From contig NZ_NTLB01000003.1 in assembly GCF_002514725.1 (NCBI RefSeq), forward strand, positions 589,159 through 653,158: 64,000 nucleotides of DNA, read 5' to 3'. This DNA comes from Mangrovitalea sediminis. Lineage in GTDB: Bacteria > Pseudomonadota > Gammaproteobacteria > Pseudomonadales > Oleiphilaceae. The notes below the pieces were generated by a model. The model was not told where the DNA came from. It searched no databases and saw only the letters and a program-made list of their open reading frames with translations. Positions 46,254 to 55,297 of the stretch are shown piece by piece; position 1 is the first letter of the stretch, and the number at the start of each line of letters is the position of its first letter. A program made the translations under genes and the position numbers.

Positions 46254-46718
46254 TTATTCCTCGTCGGCAGATGTGTTGGCGGACACGGGTGGTATCAACT
46301 GAAAGGCCACGCCAAACCGGTTCCAGGCATTGATGTGCGCGATAGCCAGGGTGAGGTTGGTGAGCTCCTCCTCTGAGAACTGCGCGCGGGCATCCGCATA
46401 GAGGGTGTCGGCAACGCCGTCGCCCAGTGCCGTGAGGGCTTCGGTCCAGGCCAGTGCGGCCTTTTCCCTCGGTGTAAACGCATTGGTGTCGCGCCAGGCG
46501 GCGACCAGCATCAGGCGATCCACAGATTCCCCCAACTGGCGCGCGGCCTGGGCGTGCATATTCAGGCAGAAGGCGCAGCCGTTGATTTGGGAGGCGCGAA
46601 TCTTGACCAGTTCCTGCAGACTTTTTTCCAGGCCGCACTGACTAACGGCCTCCGACATTGCCAGCATTGAAGCATAGGCCTTGGGTGATGAACGGTGAAG
46701 TTCCAGTCTGGGTTCCAT
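46254..46718 (-). CDS. AhpD-like carboxymuconolactone decarboxylase family protein
   Basis: 154 residues. The redox motif INGCAFCLNMHAQAARQLGE (CxxC followed by His) is complete, as in the alkylhydroperoxidase AhpD core. A helical fold is expected. It probably has peroxidase or thiol-redox activity. It is the first gene of a two-gene operon with a GNAT acetyltransferase, and faces a MocR regulator. Confidence 0.9.
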   Translation of the reverse strand: MEPRLELHRSSPKAYASMLAMSEAVSQCGLEKSLQELVKIRASQINGCAFCLNMHAQAARQLGESVDRLMLVAAWRDTNAFTPREKAALAWTEALTALGDGVADTLYADARAQFSEEELTNLTLAIAHINAWNRFGVAFQLIPPVSANTSADEE

Positions 46719-46823
46719 AGAGATGTCCTTGTAATGAGTGCTCGTCGTGAGGGCTTGTCATGGGCGCTCGGTCGCCGGGTGGCCGTTACGCGAGGTTGAC
46801 GTGAACCTCACTTTAGGGCTAAT

Positions 46824-46844
46824 TGGTCTTATCAAATAGAACCA
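46824..46844. promoter_or_regulatory. Candidate MocR operator
   Basis: An imperfect inverted repeat, TGGTCT at 46,824-46,829 against GAACCA at 46,839-46,844, about 15 bases before the regulator start and 105 bases from ahpD. MocR/GntR regulators commonly bind such sites in the shared intergenic region. Confidence 0.45.
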
Positions 46845-46860
46845 AAAATGGAGGTTTTGA

Positions 46861-48324
46861 GTGGACCAATCTGGAGTCCTCTCACCAGGCTGGACGATCG
46901 GCGGACTCGACCGTTCGGATGCACGGCCGCTGTCCCAACAGATGCAGGCCAGAATTCGCGACGCGATTGTCAAAGGAGTCCTGGTGCCGGGAGAACGTCT
47001 GCCGTCATCCCGGGCGCTGGCCAGCCAGTTGGGTGTGGCGCGGGGAACCGTGGAGTCCGTCTACAGTCAATTGGTGGGTGAGGGTTTCCTGGTTCGCTGG
47101 GGGGCTGCGGGGACCCGGGTCAATCCGCAGCTGCAGGCGGTGGATCTTGGACATCTTCAGCGGGAAAAAGTACCGGCCGAACAGGCTTCGCAACGGGCAA
47201 CCGGAAGTGGCTTGGCTGAGGGTGTTCGGCCGCTATCGATTGGTGTGCCTGCCCTGGATATTTTCCCGCGAAAGCTCTGGTCGCGGTTGATGGCCCGGGA
47301 GGCCCGGCACCTGGCAAGTGGTGATATGGCCTATCCGGACGAACGTGGAGCACTGGAACTCCGTGAACAGCTGGCCAGCTATCTGGCAGTGGCGCGGGGC
47401 ATTCTCTGCCGACCGGACCAGATTCTGATCACGGCGGGCTTCCTGGGTGCGATGGGCCTGATGTTGCGATCCCTGCTGCAGCCCGGCGACCCGGTCTGGA
47501 TCGAAGATCCCGGTTACTTTCGTGTCGGGCAGGCGTTGGATCTTGTGGGCGCGAAGCCGGTCCCTGTGCCGGTCGACGAGGATGGCCTTTGCGTTGAAGC
47601 GGCCATCGATCGTTGTCCTGAAGCGCGCATGGCGATCATTACACCGGCAAACCAGGCGCCGTTAGGGGCTTCATTGTCGCTGGCGCGCCGGCTGGAATTG
47701 CTCGATTGGTCCCGTCAGACCGGTGCCTGGATCATCGAAGACGATTACGACAGCGAGTTCCGTTATGCCGGTAAGCCGCTGGCAGCGCTGAAAAGTCTCG
47801 ATCGGGACGAACGGGTTTTCTATGTGGGAACCTTCAGCAAAGTGCTTTTCCCGCGTTTGCGGCTTGGATATCTGGTCGTGCCGGAGCCCTGGGTTGAGCG
47901 TCTCCGCTGGACGGCGCGCCTGACGGCGCCTGCCAGCGGTCTGGTGGAGCAGCGGTCGGTGGCAACCTTTATGGCAGAAGGCCATTTCGGACGTCATATC
48001 CGCCGTATGCGGCAGGCCTATGCGCATCGCCGGAGTGCGCTGATCGAGGCGCTACAACGCCATACCGCGGAGGAATTGAATGTGCAGGTGCCTGAGGGCG
48101 GTATGCAGATTGTCGGTTGGCTGAAGTCGCCGATAGACGAGTCAGCCCTTGGCGCCTGTTTGCGTGAGCAGGATCTGGGCGCGGAGTCGTTGCGCCGTTG
48201 GGTGCGAGGGAATCCCCGTTCCCAAGCCCTGTTACTTGGCTTTGTCACGGTTCCCGTGGAGGAGACAGAGGCTGTCGCCCAGCGTCTCGCGGTGGCACTG
48301 AAGCGGGCGCGGGCAGTGTCTTGA
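46861..48324 (+). CDS. MocR-type (GntR/aminotransferase) transcriptional regulator
   Basis: 487 residues. The N-terminal GntR winged helix (RPLSQQMQARIRDAIVKGVLVPGERLPSSRALASQLGVARGTVESVYSQL) is joined by a linker to a fold-type I aminotransferase-like domain with EDDYDSEFRYAGKPLAALKS and the PLP-lysine stretch GTFSKVLFP. It uses a GTG start with GGAGG upstream. PLP-dependent sensing is known for relatives such as PdxR and GabR. Divergent ahpD/GNAT genes are its likely targets. Confidence 0.92.
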   Translation: MDQSGVLSPGWTIGGLDRSDARPLSQQMQARIRDAIVKGVLVPGERLPSSRALASQLGVARGTVESVYSQLVGEGFLVRWGAAGTRVNPQLQAVDLGHLQREKVPAEQASQRATGSGLAEGVRPLSIGVPALDIFPRKLWSRLMAREARHLASGDMAYPDERGALELREQLASYLAVARGILCRPDQILITAGFLGAMGLMLRSLLQPGDPVWIEDPGYFRVGQALDLVGAKPVPVPVDEDGLCVEAAIDRCPEARMAIITPANQAPLGASLSLARRLELLDWSRQTGAWIIEDDYDSEFRYAGKPLAALKSLDRDERVFYVGTFSKVLFPRLRLGYLVVPEPWVERLRWTARLTAPASGLVEQRSVATFMAEGHFGRHIRRMRQAYAHRRSALIEALQRHTAEELNVQVPEGGMQIVGWLKSPIDESALGACLREQDLGAESLRRWVRGNPRSQALLLGFVTVPVEETEAVAQRLAVALKRARAVS

Positions 48325-48403
48325 GCTCCTCCCGACTTGCCGAATCATCCGCGGGCCGTTAGTCTGCGCCGGGCTTTACGTCGATCGCTACGGGATATAT
48401 TTC

Positions 48404-49432
48404 ATGTCAATGTTGCGCGCTTTGTTCGCTATCGCTGCCATCGTTCTCCTGGCCGGTTGCAGTCAGCCGCCCAAAATCGTGGGTCTGCAGGGGCATGCGG
48501 AGGGCACCACCTACCATATCCGTTGGTGGAGCCAGAAGCCTGTCGATATGGCGCAGATCAAACAGCAGATGCAGGTCGCGCTGGACCGGGTGGATCGGGA
48601 GATTTCCAACTACCGTGACGATTCCGACATCGAGCATTTCAACCGCAATCGGACGACGGATTGGCAGACCTTGCCGGCCGATGTGATTCAGTTGCTGGAT
48701 ATTGCCAAAACCGTTTACCACGATTCGCACGGCTGCTATGACCCGACCATCAAGCCGCTGTTCGATCTCTGGGGATTCCGGGCCGATAAGCTGCATGTGC
48801 CCTCCGCGGCGGAGATCGCGGCCACCAAGGCTGAGGTCGGCTTCGATCATGTCACCATCGATACGGCACACAGCCGTATTCGCAAGAGCCTGCCACAACT
48901 GGCAATCGACATGTCTTCCATGGGCGAGGGATACACCATCTGGCATCTGTCCAAGGTGCTGGAGGATGCCGGTGTCCATAACTATCTGGTGGAGTTCGGC
49001 GGGGACATGCTGGTGAAAGGGCACAAGCCCGGCGGCAAGCGTTGGAAAATCGCGATCGAACGGCCTCTGCCGGGGGACATGCAGGTCGAGAAAGTGGTCG
49101 CCATTCTGGCTGATAACGGGGTTTCAATTAATACATCAGGAACTTATCGGCACTTTTTCGACGAGGATGGACATGTCTACTCGCACATCCTCAATCCCCG
49201 TACCGGCGCGCCAGTGACCCATAATCTGGTATCCGCCACTGTCTTCGGTACCGATCCCCGGGTCAGTGACGCCTGGGCGACGGCCATGCTCTGTATGGGG
49301 CGCGACGAAGGGGGGCAGGTGGCGCAGGCGCAATCGCTGCCGGTATTCTTTATCCAGCAGGAAGGTAAGAAGTTGATAACCTCGGAAAGCCCGGCGCTGG
49401 AAAAATCGACCGCTGTCATGATTCAACGATAA
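48404..49432 (+). CDS. apbE: FAD:protein FMN transferase (ApbE), lipoprotein
   Basis: 342 residues. The signal ends in lipobox LLAGC (Cys at about 19), and the ApbE domain follows: EGTTYHIRWW, DREISNYRDDSDIEHFNRN, DMSSMGEGYTIWHLSKVLEDAG, VEFGGDMLVKGHKPGGKRW and YSHILNPRTGAPV. It attaches FMN covalently to a Ser/Thr of target flavoproteins such as NqrB/C or RnfG in the periplasm. No such target gene lies next to it. The ribosome site is weak. Confidence 0.92.
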   Translation: MSMLRALFAIAAIVLLAGCSQPPKIVGLQGHAEGTTYHIRWWSQKPVDMAQIKQQMQVALDRVDREISNYRDDSDIEHFNRNRTTDWQTLPADVIQLLDIAKTVYHDSHGCYDPTIKPLFDLWGFRADKLHVPSAAEIAATKAEVGFDHVTIDTAHSRIRKSLPQLAIDMSSMGEGYTIWHLSKVLEDAGVHNYLVEFGGDMLVKGHKPGGKRWKIAIERPLPGDMQVEKVVAILADNGVSINTSGTYRHFFDEDGHVYSHILNPRTGAPVTHNLVSATVFGTDPRVSDAWATAMLCMGRDEGGQVAQAQSLPVFFIQQEGKKLITSESPALEKSTAVMIQR

Positions 49433-49443
49433 CGGCACAGCCT

Positions 49444-50355
49444 TCACCCCGGCTGGTCGTCGATGGCAGGCTCATGTCCCGCTAATCTGAGAAAGTTGCG
49501 GATCTTCGGACTGAGCCCCTGCTTGGCGTAGGCCAGGAAAATGTCTGAATGGGCTCCCTGGGCCTCTAAAGGGATATAGCGCACATGCGGAATCCGGATT
49601 TGTGCCATGGAGGCGGTTACCAGGGAAATTCCCAGCCCGGCTGCGACCAGTCCCAATACCGTTGGCATTTCCTCGGCTTCCTGCACGATGTTGGGTGTAA
49701 AACCTGCGGCATGACAGAGGGCGATCACCTGTGTCGGCAATCCCACCCCGAGATAACTCGCATAGTTGATGAAAGGCTCGTTCCGCAGGTCCGCCATGGC
49801 GATGCGGGAGCTCCCGGCCATCGGGTGACTCTCGTTGAGTGCGACCACCAACGGCTCGGACAGTAACCGGAACAGTGCGACGCCGCTTGCTGGGCCGAGA
49901 TTGCGGTCGCCGCGCAGAAACCCGATGTCCAGCCGGCCATCCTGTAACTGCTCTATCTGCTGGTTGGAGGGCTGTTCCCGCAGGGTCAGCTGAACGTCCG
50001 GGTAGGTGCGCCGGAAGCGGTAGATAATGTTGGGCATGACCTCGGTAAACGGCAGGGAACCGGTAAAGCCGATATGAATTTCGCCGACTTCACCCTGAGC
50101 GGCGCGCTGGGCCTGGCGGACGGCCCGTTCGGTGTCCTCAAGGATGCGTTTTGCGGCCGGAAGGAAGGCCCGGCCGGCTTCGGTCAGTTCCACTTTCCGC
50201 CGGGTCCGTTCCAGCAACGACACTCCGATCTCGTCTTCGAGAGCCTTGATTTGCTGACTGAGCGGCGGCTGGGAGATATGCAGGCGTTGCGCCGCCTGCC
50301 CAAAGTGAAGCGTTTCCGCCAAGGTGACGAAGTAGCGTAGATGGCGTAATTCCAT
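49444..50355 (-). CDS. LysR family transcriptional regulator
   Basis: 303 residues. N-terminal HTH LRYFVTLAETLHFGQAAQRLHISQPPLSQQIKALEDEIGVSLLER, then a LysR substrate-binding domain with IHIGFTGSLPFTEVMPNII and GLGISLVTASMAQI. It probably controls the divergent MFS transporter across a 120-base region and its own gene. The effector is unknown, though the CbnR/BenM-like binding-domain style suggests an aromatic acid or similar. Confidence 0.9.
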   Translation of the reverse strand: MELRHLRYFVTLAETLHFGQAAQRLHISQPPLSQQIKALEDEIGVSLLERTRRKVELTEAGRAFLPAAKRILEDTERAVRQAQRAAQGEVGEIHIGFTGSLPFTEVMPNIIYRFRRTYPDVQLTLREQPSNQQIEQLQDGRLDIGFLRGDRNLGPASGVALFRLLSEPLVVALNESHPMAGSSRIAMADLRNEPFINYASYLGVGLPTQVIALCHAAGFTPNIVQEAEEMPTVLGLVAAGLGISLVTASMAQIRIPHVRYIPLEAQGAHSDIFLAYAKQGLSPKIRNFLRLAGHEPAIDDQPG

Positions 50356-50475
50356 TGATATGTTTTCCGTATCACTGGGACTCTAAAAATATATTTCCCA
50401 TATTTAAGCGTGATCGTTAAGGTAATGACAAGGGCTGCCGGTGAGTGTGCAGCTGTCTCTTTTCTGCGGATAAGT

Positions 50476-51678
50476 ATGTCGATCGATAAGCGTCAACTGG
50501 CGGTGGGCGCCGCTGGTTTCTGTGCCTTCACGAATCTATACCCTGTTCAGGCGCTCCTGCCGGATCTAATGTCTTCCTTCCATGCCTCAGCGGCTGAAGT
50601 CGGCCTGACGGTTTCCGCTGGCACGGCGGCTGTGGCATTGACCGCGCCGTTCGCGGGTGCGATCTCCGACGCCCTGGGGCGGAAGCCCATCATTCTGAGC
50701 TGTCTTGCGGCTGTGGCCCTGGTGACACTTTCCACCGCACTTGCCACGTCCATCGACAGCCTGATCGTCTGGCGTTTTATCGTTGGACTGTTTATTCCGG
50801 GTATCTTCGCCACCGTCGTGGCTTATATCGGTGAGGAGTGGGATGCCAAGGGGGCTATAGAAACCACGGGCATCTACGTGTCGGGCACTATCCTGGGCGG
50901 CTTCTCCGGCCGCTTCATTGCCGGCATCGCAACCTATTATGGCGGTTGGCATGCCGCCTTTGTCGCACTCGGTGTCATGGATCTGATATTGGTGCCGCTG
51001 GTATGGCGTTGGCTGCCGCCCTCCAAGCACTTCCATCCGGGCCGGGGGCTGCGACCCGTGCTGCGTGCGATGCGAGGCCATATGACCAATCACCTGCTAT
51101 TGAAGACCTTCATGGTCAGCTTCGGGATGCTGTTCTCCCTGGTGGGAATCTTCACTTATGTCAGTCTGCGGTTGGCCGGGGCTCCTTTCAATCTGGGGCC
51201 GGGTGTCATCGGCGGTATCTTCGTGGTTTACCTGTTGGGGGTGGTGGTGACGCCCTTTGGCGGACGTTTCGTCAATCGTTGGGGGCGTGCGCCCGTAGCC
51301 GTCGGCGGTGTGGTGACGGCGATCCTGGGGCTGTGCCTGACGCTGTTTCCCTATCTCTCCACGATGATTGTGGGCCTGGCGCTATTCTCGGCCGGACTCT
51401 TTGTCCTGCAGAGCATCGCCACCGGCTATGTGCCGCAGGTGGCGGAGGGCAGTCGTTCAGCGGCCGTCGGGCTCTATGTGACGGCCTACTACATCGGCGG
51501 AACCCTGGGCGGTGTCGTGCCGGCGCCCATCTGGGCACGTTATGGCTGGGGCGGTTGCGTGCTGATGATCGGTGTTGTGCTGGCCCTGATCGGTATCCTG
51601 GCCTACCGCCTTTGGTTCCGGGATCCCCACAGTCAACATATGCTCGCCGAGCGGCTGGCAGGGTTTGCCGGTAAGTAA
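50476..51678 (+). CDS. MFS transporter (YnfM-like)
   Basis: 400 residues with twelve membrane segments. It contains the DALGRKPIILS loop (A motif) after TM2 and IPGIFATVVAYIGEEW. This fits drug/solute efflux of the YnfM type. The substrate is unknown. The frame extends to 50,410; ATG 50,476 is chosen because MSIDKRQLAVGAAGFCAF starts like the family. It is divergent from the LysR gene. Confidence 0.87.
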   Translation: MSIDKRQLAVGAAGFCAFTNLYPVQALLPDLMSSFHASAAEVGLTVSAGTAAVALTAPFAGAISDALGRKPIILSCLAAVALVTLSTALATSIDSLIVWRFIVGLFIPGIFATVVAYIGEEWDAKGAIETTGIYVSGTILGGFSGRFIAGIATYYGGWHAAFVALGVMDLILVPLVWRWLPPSKHFHPGRGLRPVLRAMRGHMTNHLLLKTFMVSFGMLFSLVGIFTYVSLRLAGAPFNLGPGVIGGIFVVYLLGVVVTPFGGRFVNRWGRAPVAVGGVVTAILGLCLTLFPYLSTMIVGLALFSAGLFVLQSIATGYVPQVAEGSRSAAVGLYVTAYYIGGTLGGVVPAPIWARYGWGGCVLMIGVVLALIGILAYRLWFRDPHSQHMLAERLAGFAGK

Positions 51679-51682
51679 CGCA

Positions 51683-52912
51683 TCACTCGGACAGGTTTCT
51701 GACCTTGTAGAGCGGTGGGAACAGGCGTATCCATAGAACGACGACCGCCAGGGTACCGATCCCGCCCAGCAGGACAGCGGGCACGGTACCAAACCAGCTG
51801 GCGGTTACTCCCGATTCGAATTCCCCCAATTGATTCGATGTCCCGATAAACACGGAATTAACTGCGTTCACCCGTCCGCGCATGGCATCGGGTGTTCGCA
51901 GCTGTATCAGCGACGAACGGATCACCACGCTGATCATGTCCGCCGCCCCCATGATTCCCAGGACCAGAAGTGAGAGTGGGAAGGACGTCGATACGGCAAA
52001 CACGATGGTCATCAGGCCGAAAATGGCGACCGCCAGGAACATGATTCTGCCAAGGTTTTTCTCAATCGGGTAACGAGCCAACCAGACCGACATCAGCAGA
52101 GCGCCAATCGCCGGGGACGAGCGTAACAGCCCCAATCCCCAGGGGCCGGTGGACAGGATATCGTGCGCATATACCGGAAGCAGCGCCGTGGCGCCGCCCA
52201 GCAGGACGGCAAAAAGGTCGAGGGAAATGGCGCCGAGAATGACCGGTCGCTGACGAATAAAGGCAATGCCTGCGACCAGCGATTGCACACTGATCGGGGT
52301 CTTTTGCGGTACCTTGCGTTCCATACGGATCAGGGTCACCAGCAGGCCGGCCAAGAGGAAAGCGAGCGCGCTGCTGGCGTAAGTGTAATCGGCACCGGCC
52401 ACATAGATCAGCCCACCCAGTGCCGGTCCGATGATGATCGCGGTCTGTGCGGCGGAACTGGAAAGGGCCAGGGCGCGGGGCAGCCAGCTTTCGGGTACCA
52501 GGTTGGGTGTCAGTGATTGCAAGGCTGGCGCCTCGAAGGAGCGGGCCGCGCCCATGACGGCCGCGATACTGAAAATCAGTGGTGTTGTGATCCATCCGTC
52601 GAGACTCGCCAGGGCGAGAAGCGCGGAGGCTATGCCTTCGATCAGCTGACAAAGTCCGGCGACCCTGCGCCGGTCGTAATGGTCGGCGACGTGGCCGGTC
52701 GCCAACACCAGGAGGATTCTCGGCAGGAACTGCGCCAAACCGACCAGCCCCAGGTCCAGCGTGCTGTGGGTCAGGGCATACACCTGCCAACCAATCGCGA
52801 CGGTCTGGATCTGGTAGGCGATGGTGGTGAGGACCCTTGCGCCCCAGTAAAAGCGGAATGGCGGAAGTCGCAGCGGTGATTGTGGTGCACTATCTAGCGA
52901 TGTGGAGGGCAT
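51683..52912 (-). CDS. MFS transporter (EntS/MFS_3-type)
   Basis: 409 residues with about twelve membrane segments. The first repeat has FYWGARVLTTIAYQIQTVAIGWQVYALTHSTLDLGLVGLAQFLPRIL, and ADHYDRRRVAGL carries the A-motif-like loop. It resembles enterobactin exporter EntS and related efflux carriers. The substrate is unknown, and no siderophore genes are near. It is convergent with the previous MFS gene (4-base gap). Start ATG 52,912 has only a weak ribosome site. Confidence 0.87.
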   Translation of the reverse strand: MPSTSLDSAPQSPLRLPPFRFYWGARVLTTIAYQIQTVAIGWQVYALTHSTLDLGLVGLAQFLPRILLVLATGHVADHYDRRRVAGLCQLIEGIASALLALASLDGWITTPLIFSIAAVMGAARSFEAPALQSLTPNLVPESWLPRALALSSSAAQTAIIIGPALGGLIYVAGADYTYASSALAFLLAGLLVTLIRMERKVPQKTPISVQSLVAGIAFIRQRPVILGAISLDLFAVLLGGATALLPVYAHDILSTGPWGLGLLRSSPAIGALLMSVWLARYPIEKNLGRIMFLAVAIFGLMTIVFAVSTSFPLSLLVLGIMGAADMISVVIRSSLIQLRTPDAMRGRVNAVNSVFIGTSNQLGEFESGVTASWFGTVPAVLLGGIGTLAVVVLWIRLFPPLYKVRNLSE

Positions 52913-53178
52913 ACTGCTCTGGCAGGTTCGGAAGGGCTGAGGAAGTGGCCCAGGGGCCATGCAATACCTAGCTTACTACAGGTCTGTCTCGGAAGCCTCC
53001 GCCCGAATGATCGTAAAGAGGCCTACCGTGCTGCTACTGCTTTTCTGTCGCCTTTCTACGGGCGTATTTTTGCCGGCAGCATGATATCCGGCATTCACTC
53101 TCCTTGACCCCCGTCAATGTTGACAGCTCCGCTCTCACATAAAGTGATGCCATCTTGGTTGTTTATCGGGTGAATTTT

Positions 53179-53367
53179 ATGCGGATGGAACAATACATTA
53201 GGGCAATTGCCGGCACCTTCATTCTGATCTCGTTGTTGCTCGGCCATTTCGTCAATCCCTATTGGTACCTGTTCACGGCTTTTGTCGGACTGAATCTTCT
53301 GCAGTCCGCCTTTAGCGGCTGGTGCCTGATGGAAAAAATTCTGGCCCGTCTTGGCGTTCAACGCTGA
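53179..53367 (+). CDS. DUF2892 (YgaP-type) small membrane protein
   Basis: 62 residues with two membrane segments: IRAIAGTFILISLLLG and YWYLFTAFVGLNLLQSAF, then GWCLMEKILARLG, matching the DUF2892 domain (usually GfCPxxxxLxxLG) seen fused to rhodaneses in YgaP. It ends 64 bases before the sulfide:quinone oxidoreductase start and is likely co-transcribed. GGGTGA gives a ribosome site for ATG 53,179. Confidence 0.78.
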   Translation: MRMEQYIRAIAGTFILISLLLGHFVNPYWYLFTAFVGLNLLQSAFSGWCLMEKILARLGVQR

Positions 53368-53431
53368 CGAATTCAGAGGCTTGTCTGTTCGACGGCTTCG
53401 GCGCATTGACGATAAAAAAGAGGAAACGCGC

Positions 53432-54703
53432 ATGGCGACGATAATGGTTTTGGGTGCAGGACTGGGTGGCGTACCCATGGCGCTGGAGATGCGCGATCTG
53501 AAACGCTCGGAAGACAAGGTGGTGGTGGTCAGCGACCATGATTACTTCCATTTTGTGCCTTCCAACCCCTGGGTGGCGGTGGACTGGCGTACGCCGGACG
53601 CCATCAAGATACCGCTGGACGAAGCGTTGACGAAACGCGGCATTGAAGTCGTGATCGGCAAGGTCACGCAAGTGTCGCCTGAGCAATCTTCCGTCACGCT
53701 GGAGGATGGTCAGGTCCTGCCTTACGATCACCTGATTATTGCCACTGGTCCCAAGCTGGCCTTCGAAGAGATCGAGGGGCTTGGACCGGATGGGCATACG
53801 CAATCCATTTGTCATGTTGAACATGCGGTCCACGCCCGGGGCAAGTGGGCAGAGTTTGTCGAGGAACCGGGGCCGGTTATCATCGGTGCCGTTCAAGGGG
53901 CTTCCTGTTTCGGGCCGGCCTATGAATTTGCCTTTATCGTCGACAAGGACCTGCGCAATCGCCGTCTTCGCGACCGCGTACCGATGACCTTCGTCACGTC
54001 GGAGCCTTATATCGGACACCTGGGGCTCGGTGGGGTCGGTGACAGCAAGGGTATGCTGGAGTCGGAACTGCGTCAGCACCACATCAACTGGATCTGCAAC
54101 GCCAAGGTGGAAAAGGTCGAGGCGGGCATGATGCATGTGGTGGAGGTCAACGAAGACGGTAGCGAGAAGAAACGTCACGAACTGCCGTTCTCCTATTCAA
54201 TGATGTTGCCCGCGTTCCTGGGTATCGATGCGGTGCGTAATGTCGAAGGCTTGTCGAATCCCCGCGGATTCATCATCATCGACGATCATCAGCGCAACCT
54301 CACCTATCCGAATATCTGGGGGATCGGCGTCGCTGTCGCCATAGCGCCTCCCGGCAAGACACCGTTGCCGGTTGGTGTGCCCAAGACCGGATTTATGATC
54401 GAAAGTATGGTGACGGCCACGGCGCACAACATCCGGGCGGTGCTGGACGGCAAGGAGCCGGTCAGCGAAGCGACCTGGAATGCCGTCTGTCTGGCGGATA
54501 TGGGTGACACCGGGATCGCGTTCGTCGCGATACCGCAGGTGCCGCCTCGTAATGTTAACTGGATGAAGAAAGGCAAGTGGGTACACGTCGGCAAGCTGGC
54601 CTTCGAAAAATACTTTATGCACAAGGTGCGTCGTGGTGTGAGCGAGCCGATATACGAGCGCTACATCATGAAGGCTTTGGGCATCAAGAAGCTGAAGTCC
54701 TGA
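53432..54703 (+). CDS. sqr: Sulfide:quinone oxidoreductase
   Basis: 423 residues of the two-dinucleotide-binding flavoprotein fold. FAD motif MVLGAGLGGVPMALEM begins at residue 5. Conserved cysteines expected for SQR are at 127 (TQSICHVEH), 159 (GASCFGPAYEF) and 353 (AVCLADMGDTGIAF). The C-terminus has KYFMHKVRRGVSEPIYERYI, an amphipathic membrane-docking helix. It oxidises sulfide to sulfane sulfur and reduces quinone. AAGAGG precedes ATG 53,432. The neighbouring DUF2892 supports a sulfur theme. Confidence 0.88.
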   Translation: MATIMVLGAGLGGVPMALEMRDLKRSEDKVVVVSDHDYFHFVPSNPWVAVDWRTPDAIKIPLDEALTKRGIEVVIGKVTQVSPEQSSVTLEDGQVLPYDHLIIATGPKLAFEEIEGLGPDGHTQSICHVEHAVHARGKWAEFVEEPGPVIIGAVQGASCFGPAYEFAFIVDKDLRNRRLRDRVPMTFVTSEPYIGHLGLGGVGDSKGMLESELRQHHINWICNAKVEKVEAGMMHVVEVNEDGSEKKRHELPFSYSMMLPAFLGIDAVRNVEGLSNPRGFIIIDDHQRNLTYPNIWGIGVAVAIAPPGKTPLPVGVPKTGFMIESMVTATAHNIRAVLDGKEPVSEATWNAVCLADMGDTGIAFVAIPQVPPRNVNWMKKGKWVHVGKLAFEKYFMHKVRRGVSEPIYERYIMKALGIKKLKS

Positions 54704-54743
54704 GGCGGCGCGTCCGGGATCGGGGATTCAGCCGGGCATTGCC

Positions 54744-55196
54744 ATGCTGAATCCCGCGACCTGGGCCATATTGGCTGACCTCTATTCGCCTTTCCTGGTC
54801 GTCGTTTCGCTCTATAACCTGGGGCGGATGCTGCTGCGGGACCGTCATCAGGCCCTGGAAAGCGGGCTGCGGCTGCTGGGCGCCTTGGCCTGGGTGTACG
54901 GGGTGATGGCCCTGGACCTTGCGTTGACAATTTGGGGGCGCTGGGGAGCGGACTACAGCACCCACACGGCGTTTGCCCTGGCATTTGTCCTCTTTCTCGC
55001 CCGCAACAGCCTTGGGGCTGTCCTTTGGGGCATCTCCCTGGTGCTCTACGCCATCCTGATGATCCTTCTCGGTTACCACACGCTGACCGACATCCTGTCG
55101 ACCGCGTTGGTGCTTATTGTGCCGCTGACCGCCACGCTCTATATCGGACACCGCCGTGTCAGGCTCTCAGGACCCCGTTACCGGGGGCGCGAGTAG
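54744..55196 (+). CDS. Small membrane protein with PAP2-like motifs
   Basis: 150 residues with about four membrane segments. STHTAFALAFVLFLARN and LLGYHTLTDILSTALVL resemble motifs 2 and 3 of PAP2 phosphatases (SGH and SRxxxxxHxxxD), but a motif 1 (KX6RP) is not seen and the length is short. It may be a reduced lipid-phosphatase-like protein or just structurally similar. It lies 40 bases after the SQR gene and may be in its transcript. Confidence 0.6.
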   Translation: MLNPATWAILADLYSPFLVVVSLYNLGRMLLRDRHQALESGLRLLGALAWVYGVMALDLALTIWGRWGADYSTHTAFALAFVLFLARNSLGAVLWGISLVLYAILMILLGYHTLTDILSTALVLIVPLTATLYIGHRRVRLSGPRYRGRE

Positions 55197-55297
55197 ACCG
55201 GATCTGCCAGTTTCCTGTGTTTGGCGGTTGAGTTTTCCGCCCTCCATTGGGCAAACTGCGCTTCCTATCGTTTTGAATTCCGTCCCAGAGGATGTCG

